In this document: piece after piece, positions 56,400 through 64,000 of the stretch
How positions within the stretch are numbered: position 1 is the stretch's first letter
Layout of the letters: each line of letters opens with the position of its first letter
The notes under the pieces: generated by a model
Told to the model about the DNA's origin: nothing
Seen by the model: the letters and a program-made list of their open reading frames with translations, nothing else
Databases searched by the model: none
Assembly: GCA_003116995.1 (NCBI GenBank)
Contig: BDSL01000066.1
Coordinates: 1 to 64,000 of the forward strand
From: Yamagishiella unicocca
Taxonomy: Eukaryota; Chlorophyta; Chlorophyceae; Chlamydomonadales; Volvocaceae
Direction of reading: 5' to 3'
Length of the DNA stretch: 64,000 nt
Made by a program: the position numbers and the translations under genes

Positions 56400-59300
56400 C
56401 CCCACCGCGATGCCAGGTCCTGTGCTACAGCGGATCGACGCGATCACCGGCGCTCCCGGCAGTAGCTCGTGGAGGCCGTGGATGGCCGCTTTTCGGAGTG
56501 CTTCCAGTCTGCAGCGAGCGAGCGGGCAGTCCGGGGAGCGAGGTGAGGGCCCCGGGCAGTAGGTGCACGTGGGGAGGGGTGTGAGGAGGGGCAGGCGGAA
56601 GGCCATCGGGAGGGGTGAAGGTGGAGTGGGCCTCCGGCACCAGATGCAAAACACTTCGTGTAAGCAGATGCAGGCAGGCCGACCCAGTCAGCCAACCCAC
56701 CCAGCACCCATAGGACGCAAAGACCGACTTACGTTACGATGGCGCCCTGGTCCACCAGGTAAGACACCACCGCCAGCTCCAGCCCGGGCGCAGAGGCCCC
56801 CCGAGGGAGGGCAAGATACCGGTCCCGTCCTGCGAGGCAGGCAGGGCGGCAGGAGCCAAGCGGAGTGAGGGGCGGCGGAGGGGGTTGAGAGGAAACCCGT
56901 CGGTCGGCACTTGGGGGCAAGCCCGGGGAGACAGGGTTTCGACTGGCTGCGTTGAACCGCCGGCGCCGCATCATACGAGAGGGAAGAGCTGTAGGCGTAG
57001 CTGGATGGGTGCCGCAGCACAGTGGCAACAGGGAGGTCGGTGGTACGGAACGTGGAAGGAACACGTCTGCCTAGATGTGGATATCCCATACCGCCCATCT
57101 GGGGCCCAATGCAGCTGGACATGGCGATCAGCGGGTGCCACGGCGCCCACCTGCATTGAACCTGCCGCCCCCAGTGTCCGGTACGCAACCCCCACAACCA
57201 GCGCAACAACTAACCTTCAACGATAGCGGTAGCGTGGCATTGTGGAAGGTCGCCGGCGCTGCGGCTGGGAGCCGGGGCTTCAGTGCAATCCACGTTTGCG
57301 CCAGGAGGGTGGGGACTCACAACAGGGCAACAACATGGACCGCAGGGCTGGGGGCACGCTCCTCCACACCATCTGGTTCGACCCGCGCTCCATGTGGATT
57401 TGGTCCGAGCGCATTGCTGGCAGGTTCCTAGTACACGCAGGACGGGCCGCTTGCGGTCGCCGCCTTCGAATTCGACCGTCGGCTTTAATGGGCCTGAAGA
57501 AGCCCCACTCGTCCCTACGGTTGCAGTAGGCGGTATGACTAAGCGGCGGCACCCGCCCGGCCGCCCACCGTCGATCTAGGTACAAAGGGCTCCGGCAGTG
57601 CCCGCACGCCGTCGCCGTCCATAAAATGCATGGCCCATAACCGAAACGTGCAACGACGAATGACCTTGCGGATCACACCATGAGTGGTGCGGCCTGAACC
57701 CTCCACCACCACCGCTACCCGGTGGTTGCCGCGTCGGCTTCGACGCTGGTGGCGGGTCCCGTGGAGGCAGCTGTGGCAGCTGTGGCAGCTGTGGTTGCGG
57801 AAGTGGTGTACGTGTGTGAGGTCAGGGTGAGGTGAGGCGAGTGGAGGTGAGGCGAGTGGAGGTCAGGGTGAGGTGAGGCGAGTGGAGGTCAGGGTGAGTT
57901 GAGGCGAGTGGAGGTGAGGCACCAGCACCAGCGCCCTCGCCCCTCCTAGCAGCGGGGGTGTCCTCCTGCCGGCCCCTCTCGCTGCCATGTTTGCGCTGAC
58001 GTCATCACCACCGTCTGCGCCAGCCTCGCCGCTGCGCTCCTCCCCCTCCAGCTCCTCAGGCTCGCCTTCCCAGCGAGCGCGGCGTCGGCCGCCTCAGCAC
58101 TGCCGCATTGGTGGTGGTGCTGCTGCAGCTCATCCAGCGCAGCAATCGTTCCCGCCTTCTACCCTTTCTGGGTCCCGCTCAGCCGCTCCGTCCGTGCTGC
58201 CGCCGCCAGCGCTGCCAGCGACTTCGCCGGCAGCGGGCTCGTCCTGGAGCCGGGTCCTGATGCAGGCTTGAGTGCCGGCTCCAGGGAGGGCGATCCCGGC
58301 CCGGGCAGGCCCGTGTCAAAGTGGCCGGCACAGCCTCACGCAGCGCCCCCTGGCCCCGCTCCTTGTCGTACCTGCAGCGGCGGCAGGAGTGGGCGCCGGG
58401 GCAAAGAAGGGCAGCTCAAGTAGAGCGGCCGGCAGCAGAACCCGAAGGCTTCGCAAGAGAGGCGGTCACGCGGGGTGGTCTGGACGGCTGGGAGGAGCCT
58501 TCGCCAGATGGAGCACGGGTCTAACAACTGGCACATGCAAGCAAGCGCCCCCGCCCCCCACCTAACCCGCTGTAGCCCTCACTCACGTGTGGCCAGTCCG
58601 GCCGCCGCCTCCGCCGCGGCGTCCGCGATGTACCTGGGCAGCGGCTCCGTGGTGTGGCCGATGCCCAGGGAGGTGGTATGGCGGGTGGGCGTGGGGTCGA
58701 GGGAGCGACTGCCATCACTACCAGACTCCTCAACGTGGGAACAACGCAATGCGCCTCGTCCAGCCCCACCAGGTCCGAGCCGGTGCGGCCGCGGCGCTGC
58801 GGCTGCTCCTGCGCTGCCCGGCGGCCTCCCTGGCTGCCCGGCTTCCTGGAGCACCTACGCGACGGGGGGGCCCAATGACCTTGCCCAGGATTTCGCGATA
58901 AGGCCCGTCAGTCGACAGCACGCGACTACCGCCCTCCGCCCGGCGTAACACAGTAAGAGCAGACACCGGGAACGAGAGGGGAGGCGCTTCGCGGGGAACC
59001 TGGTACGGCGGACGGCTTAGTACCGAAGTGTGTCGTGAAGGGTACGACAGTGCGGAGCAGAGGCACGGGTCGTACCTTTGCGTCGGGGTGCTTCTCCTGG
59101 TGGGCCTTACGGCGGCGAGCGATCTGCGGACGAGCAGGGACACGTACGGCAATTGCGGCAGTTGGCACAGCTGGGGCATGCAGGGGTAGGGGATGTGTGG
59201 GATCGGGGGAGCAAAGGGTGCAGGGCACGGAGACACGCAGCGCGCTTGCACCGTGCAGCGATGCAGCGCGTTCGGCTGGCGGAATGGGGGGCGTTGCGGC

Positions 59301-59666
59301 CGTGCGATGTGCGTGTATTGGCTGCACCGCGCCCCGTGGAGTCCCCGGAGGGCCCCGCGACCCTTCAGTCCAGCCGCACCAATACCCGGGCTGTTTACTT
59401 CGCAAGCGAATGCGAATGCGGGGCCAGCACGCGCTCCCTGGAGCCAACCCTACCTCCCCCCCTCTTGCCAGCTCATACCCCGCCGCCGTCCTGCCGGGGT
59501 GGGACCAGCCCCACCCAGCGCTCCCGCCCCGCAACCCCGCCTAGCGCCGTGCACACCACATAGCCTGCCCTGCGGGTTCGTTCATACAGGTTCATTCGCA
59601 CCTCAGGAAACAGGCAGCTGGCGTGCAGCTTGCTGAAGTCCCAGCTTTGGTTTACGTGCAAGGCGC
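56400..59666 (-). pseudogene. Unknown gene fragment with exons, unit B
   Basis: Less rearranged version of 44700-46190. Exon-like pieces, 5' to 3' on the minus strand: ~59560-59666 after TTTCCCCAG (SWDFSKLHASCLFPEVRMNL, YERTRRAGYVVCTALGG); 59076-59170 (PARPQIARRRKAHQEKHPDA); ~58587-58690 (TTEPLPRYIADAAAEAAAG, donor GTGAGT); 56733-56829 after CCTCGCAG (RYLALPRG, SYLVDQGAIV, donor GTAAGT); and ~56430-56520 (LRKAAIHGLHELLPG). No family recognised. The ~1.75 kb between the third and fourth pieces holds a minisatellite and several open but unassigned frames, for example plus-strand GTLLHTIWFDPRSMWIW at ~57356. Confidence 0.4.
57818..57920. repeat. Short GGTGAGGCGAGTGG minisatellite
   Basis: Repeats of gaggcgagtggaggt and cagggtgaggt, four to five copies, in the segment unique to unit B. 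Confidence 0.8.
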
Positions 59667-59699
59667 CTGGGGAAAGGGAGAGACGGCACGCCGTTTGCA

Positions 59700-62090
59700 G
59701 CGCGGAGTGAGTGGGCGGTGGCCACCGTCAACGAGGTTTCCAAGCTTGAAACACATGCCCAGATCACAACGTGCGACCCTGTGTGCAATCAGGGTGACGT
59801 CAAGCATAGCGCCGCGATAGGACCCCTCCCTCCACCCATACACCCCGCCCCAAGTCCCGCCCAAAACTCGCAACAACCTGGCTCCCACGCCCGCGTCGCA
59901 AAACATGACGCGGCTGCAGCTCCCGTGCCACTTTCCATGAAGACGGCGGGCAGCTGCAGGAGCCCCCCCACCGTGGAACGGAGGCAGCAAGTGCTCCCCT
60001 CGGCAGCGGCCCGCGTCCTCTTACCCATACCGTCGAGTGCCTCCTATGCCCCGTCTTCCCTTAGCCGGCCTTCTCATGCTAATTTTGTCCCTGCTTCCTT
60101 ACATCAGCCCCCGCCCTTCCCTCATTGCGTGCCGGACCTGGTAATCAGTTGCCTTTCGCGCCAACCTACCGTCCATCGGCAGCAGACCGGCAACCTGTTG
60201 CTGTAGCCTGCAGCATACCATTAAGTGGTGCTGTCCTTCCCGATATTGCTCCAAGATGCAGGCAGCGACATATAACAGTTGGATATGCAATACGTTTGCG
60301 TTCCTGCGCTGCCTTCTGCTTCTTCCACAAGCCGAGAGAAGCCAGGCGGGCGTCACATTTTATGATTCATTTGCTTGCGATACTATAGCTTTAGCCTCAA
60401 CTATCTCCTTTCTCCGTATCTGCAGTACGGTTAGCCTTCCGGCGTTTCCATTTGCACCGCCACTAGGGCATGGTTACGTAAACGTTTTCTGTTCTTCTTT
60501 ACGAATTGCTCTGGTGAGCGGTCCATGAGCCTCCTGGCTCGTCTGGGCCTTACGAGCTCCATAATCAATCAAGCAGGCACCGCCATGTGGCTCCTCTTAT
60601 CAGACCTTTGACAGTATTAAGCTGTATGATTATACCATTAATTCCTCCAATCCCTGACTCGCATACCGCAATCCTGCTGCTGGCGTTGTCCACGAAGTTT
60701 ATGGCCCTAACGAACAGACTAACATGACGCCATGATGAGCTTTCGTGGTTGAGATCGATTTAGACAGTTGGAACAGGCCGAACAGCTTTGGGGGGCCACA
60801 GGCAACACTTGCGGGACAGCAGGCGGTGCGCGAATGGCTCCTGGACAGCGGCTGGTTGCTCCTTTGTTGTCAGTGCAAACTACGTTGGTTTTCCGCTGCG
60901 AATTCGGAGATTTATGCAGTTGACTCAGCTGCCAGAGCATCCAGTGTGCCATTCGCTTGCTTCTTCGGCTGCTCCCGCACTCCTCGTTCCGCCCCACCCC
61001 GCTGTCTACCTGCTTCAGCGCCTCCAATAGTTCATCCTTCTTGCAGTAGTCGGCGCTGGCGACTGCCGCCATTATGAGACGCTTGGGCGCGCTCTGTGGC
61101 CAGTGGTGGGGATGCACCTGACACTGGCGGAACACGCAGGGGCCAGCGGCGGTAGGGAAGGGGGGGGGATCGTATGCGTACCGTGTTCGTGATCGCTGTT
61201 TAGTAGGGTGTGTTGGGCATTGCGGGCCGCGCTACTACTGGTGGAGCAGTGGCGCTGGCGGGGAGCGCAGCCAGGGTAGGAGGCCATAGGGGAGGAAAGG
61301 GGGAAAGAACGGGTTTAGGTGGGGAGGGGACAAACCGAGCGGGGGGGGAGCCGGATCAGAAGGTAAAACCGCCGTGCCCCGAACTCATTCGTTCCTGCTC
61401 TGGCTACGTTTGCAGGAGGTTTTGCATGCGTTTCGAGTACATGTAGGTGAGGGTGGGGAGGGAAATCTGGCAAGCATTTGGAGCTTTCGTGAACACAGGG
61501 GATGCCGACACCCTCTTGGCATGCATCCCCACTCACCCGGTCCACCACCTCCGGTAGCTGCCGGTCGTCCGACCTCCCCCCGCGGGCGCGGCTCGAGGTG
61601 CGGCTGGGTCGGGGGCCGGGCGGCGGTGACTGCAGCAGAGGCGATTGACAATCCTTTGCGTGCATCCTGCCATCGGCCAGATTGCTCGTTTCTCGATCCG
61701 TGGGCAACTAGCAGCAAGGCGGAGTGCCGTCACTGTATCCGTGCAGTTCACCTAGGGTCAACATGCCCACCTCGCTTGCACGTGTTCCCGCAGTGGCATA
61801 GCCCCGCCTACAGTTCGCACCAACCATTCCCGGGTAGCAGAAGTGGGAATGCCCGCTACCGGCGTCCTCACGGACCTCAGTCCCCGAGCAATGTTGCCAT
61901 CCGAATGGTGGTGGTAAACACTGTCGCCTTGTTGAGGAGTCTGGGTCCCCTCGCACCTATTTCCACCTGGCGCTTGCCCAGTCCAACCCTTGCAGCCCAC
62001 GATCCTCGCCACACCACTTGTATCGACCACGCTGCTGCCCATGGAGCCGCAAACCACAGCCCGAGCTTGGTGGCAGCACTTGGCGGGGCT
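59700..62090. other. Conserved macro-repeat DNA, few exon-like bits
   Basis: Counterpart of 46191-48590. The minus ~61010-61072 piece reads MAAVASADY, KKDELLEALKQ with the GTAGAC donor. Nothing identifiable. Confidence 0.3.
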
Positions 62091-62099
62091 GGCAGCCTG

Positions 62100-62453
62100 G
62101 CACTGAGGACTACAGCGCCTTCTGCTGGGCCCGCCCTGACGAGTCCATAGTGGGGGCTGGTGCACATGGACAGACAAGGTGAGTAGTGTTGAAGGCAGGA
62201 ACGGGCAGAGTCGGTTGTGTTTGTGAGCGTGTTCCTCACTCATCCTCAACTGACTTGCCGTTTCCCAAAGGACCCTTCACTTCCTAGCGCATCGCCGGCT
62301 AGGGAAGTCCAAGATATGTGCGGCATGTCATACAAACGGGACTAGCGCAAGCTGCAACTAGTAAGGGCATGTGCCTGATATGCCGTCTTTCCGCAGGTGG
62401 CGCTGCTCCTATCGATGAAAGAGGAGCGCAACGTATTTGGAGCAGGGCACCAG
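62100..62453 (+). pseudogene. Exon-like fragments, unit B
   Basis: Counterpart of 48590-48986. The first piece (TEDYSAFCWARPDESIVGAG) has lost several bases before cacatggacagacaagg. The second (62397-62453) reads VALLLSMKEERNVFGAGHQ, but its donor GTACGA has become ATACGA. Confidence 0.4.
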
Positions 62454-63190
62454 ATACGAGACGTGCATGCACGAGCAGTCGCTAGCCGGTTGGTTGTGCC
62501 GTGCTTTCCGCAACGTATATCCGCTAATTGTTATCCCAAGCGCTTAGTGTTTGTTCATGTGTCGCAGCCACAGCAAAGCGCAGACACATGAACGGCTTGA
62601 GACACACGGAGCGAGTTGTTTGGAACGGTTAGAGCACCGATGAACGGGGCTGTGGATTTCAAGTAAATTCGACTGTTAGCGGTTAGCGGTTTTCTAGGTC
62701 CGGCTGGCGGCACGGCGAGGCAGCGAAGTCCTGCGGACTGGCATCTCGGCTCTTATTTGGCTCGGCCCTAGTTTCGTAGGTGGATGCCGTCAAGTGGCTG
62801 GGACACGAACTCGGGTTGATGCTGTCCCACGTGCCGGTTGCGGCCTCGCACATCGATGGATTTGTTGGATGCACATACTTAGTGTGGATACGTCATTTCA
62901 GCGCGCAGGTGCATACATAGGGTGATCAAGTGGCGCATGCGATTCGTGCCAGCTGGTAGGTGGGGATGTAGGGCTTCGTGGTTTCGTGTTAAATGTCGTA
63001 GTACTGACGCTCATTAGGCATACGTAGAACTGCCCTGCGCGGTTACACCTTCAGGGACTGAGCCATATCATGCGGATGTGTGTGTAGTAATACTGTTATG
63101 TGATGGGGCGCACAACTGTGTGCGTCATAACAAGGCTTGGCTGGCGGTGTCCGTCAATGTCTGTCGTACTGGCGACGATGTAGTATTTGC
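62454..63190. other. No gene seen
   Basis: End of unit B, nearly identical to 48987-49722. Confidence 0.5.
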
Positions 63191-64000
63191 GTAAACCTGC
63201 GATCCCGGTGGTTCCGTCCATGTTCGTATGTCGAAATTCCATTACGTTGCAGTGATGCATGTTTGTTAAACTGTGCGCTTGTTGGTCAGCGGCTGCACGC
63301 ATAACCGACATTAGACCCAACTACACAACAGCAGTGTTTTTTTTGGAGGGACCTGTCTCCCCTACCGAAACAGTCGCTGTTGCTGTGTAGTTTGGCACTC
63401 TGATGGCGGTACTGCGTGTAGGTCTGCTCCAGGGAGCGAGGCAACCTGAGTTAGTCTCGGGTGGGCCGGCTGGTCGCCTTGCTATTTTCGTTCGCCAGGG
63501 GTACTCCGGATGTAATCGCACAATACATCAACCTTCAGTGCGGTTGCAAGGGTTCCTGAGGAGCGCCTTTTGCCCTGTTGGATCCTGACACATGTAACAA
63601 TTAGAAATAAACGACGAAATGTGTCGCTTCTTCAGGTCCTCTGCTACAGCGAATTAATGCGACCACCGGCTCTCCCGGCAGCAGCTCCTGGAGGTCGTGG
63701 ATGGCCGCCTTCAGCTTCTCGGTTACAAGTTACAACTTCCGCACAAGTGCGGAGACCGGTAAAAGCCGGGGGGGCCACGGACGGTTATAAGTCTTCTTAA
63801 GACACGTTGGCCGGCGGGCGCATCCTCGTCCCCCGGTGAACATTTGAGCGCGAGGCGCTTCATCGCCGCGTGCCTAGTGTCCCAAACGCCAGAGAGAAAG
63901 TTGGCCACGGCCAGAGGAGGCGCTTATCCCATTGTCGTGGCCCTGGAATGTTATCGCGTCCTCGAACTTCCCAACAAGCTCCCATAGGGCATTTCTTAAA
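63191..64000. repeat. Macro tandem repeat, unit C (start)
   Basis: First 810 bp of a third unit, cut by the window edge inside the LINE fragment (minus-strand FLSGVWDTRHAAMKR at ~63870). Confidence 0.9.

Larger units (their letters stand above)
49723..63190. repeat. Macro tandem repeat, unit B
   Basis: Complete unit of 13,468 bp from one gtaaacctgcgatccc to the next. It lacks the 7.5 kb insert of unit A and retains ~1.8 kb (56830-58645) that A has lost. Confidence 0.92.

Overview
The window looks like nuclear DNA of a green alga, most likely a volvocine (Chlamydomonas/Volvox-type) chlorophyte. The evidence is GC-rich exons with strongly G/C-ending codons, many short GT-AG introns, long Ala/Gly/Pro/Gln/His tracts inside conserved proteins, a TGTAA motif behind one gene, and dense satellite and retroelement content. 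No rRNA, tRNA, organellar or bacterial gene was seen. Gene models below come from reading splice sites by eye, so exon joins are hypotheses.

Layout. (1) 1-1331: no gene; a ~130 bp direct repeat. (2) 1332-19171: a very large, nearly identical inverted duplication with arms of ~5.3 kb (1332-6705 and 13852-19171) around a ~7.1 kb centre. Each arm carries the same multi-exon gene copy (coiled-coil exons, ankyrin-like exon), on the minus strand at left and the plus strand at right; both copies carry nonsense codons. The centre holds remnants of a SNAPC1-like gene, an orphan ORF (8664-10448, minus) and, divergently, a recognisable PYM gene (Partner of Y14 and Mago; 10891-12164, plus). (3) 19172-28431: a SAND/ULTRAPETALA-like domain protein (20100-23585, minus) and, upstream of it on the same strand, a SNAPC1/SNAP43-like gene (to 28431) that is the probable source of the remnants in region 2. 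(4) 28432-29861: promoter side of SNAPC1 and an orphan malic-enzyme C-terminal fragment. (5) 29862 to the end: a giant tandem repeat, unit A 29862-49722, unit B 49723-63190 and the start of unit C at 63191. Units contain a LINE C-terminal fragment, a 198-bp satellite, a ~100-bp palindromic minisatellite, a decayed hydrophilic ORF and exon-like gene fragments. Unit A is longer because ~7.5 kb (35171-42635) sits inside its minisatellite, carrying an LTR-like sequence, a 47-bp tandem array, a 35-bp-stem hairpin and a broken gag-protease-PHD retroelement.

Functionally, the three best genes belong to nuclear gene expression: PYM (exon-junction-complex recycling), SNAPC1 (snRNA-gene transcription) and a SAND-type DNA-binding protein. 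I see no operon-like or defence system. The novelty is in the repeat architecture: the inverted duplication with serial copies of SNAPC1 sequence, an intronic repeat with splice-like ends, and the nested macro-satellite.
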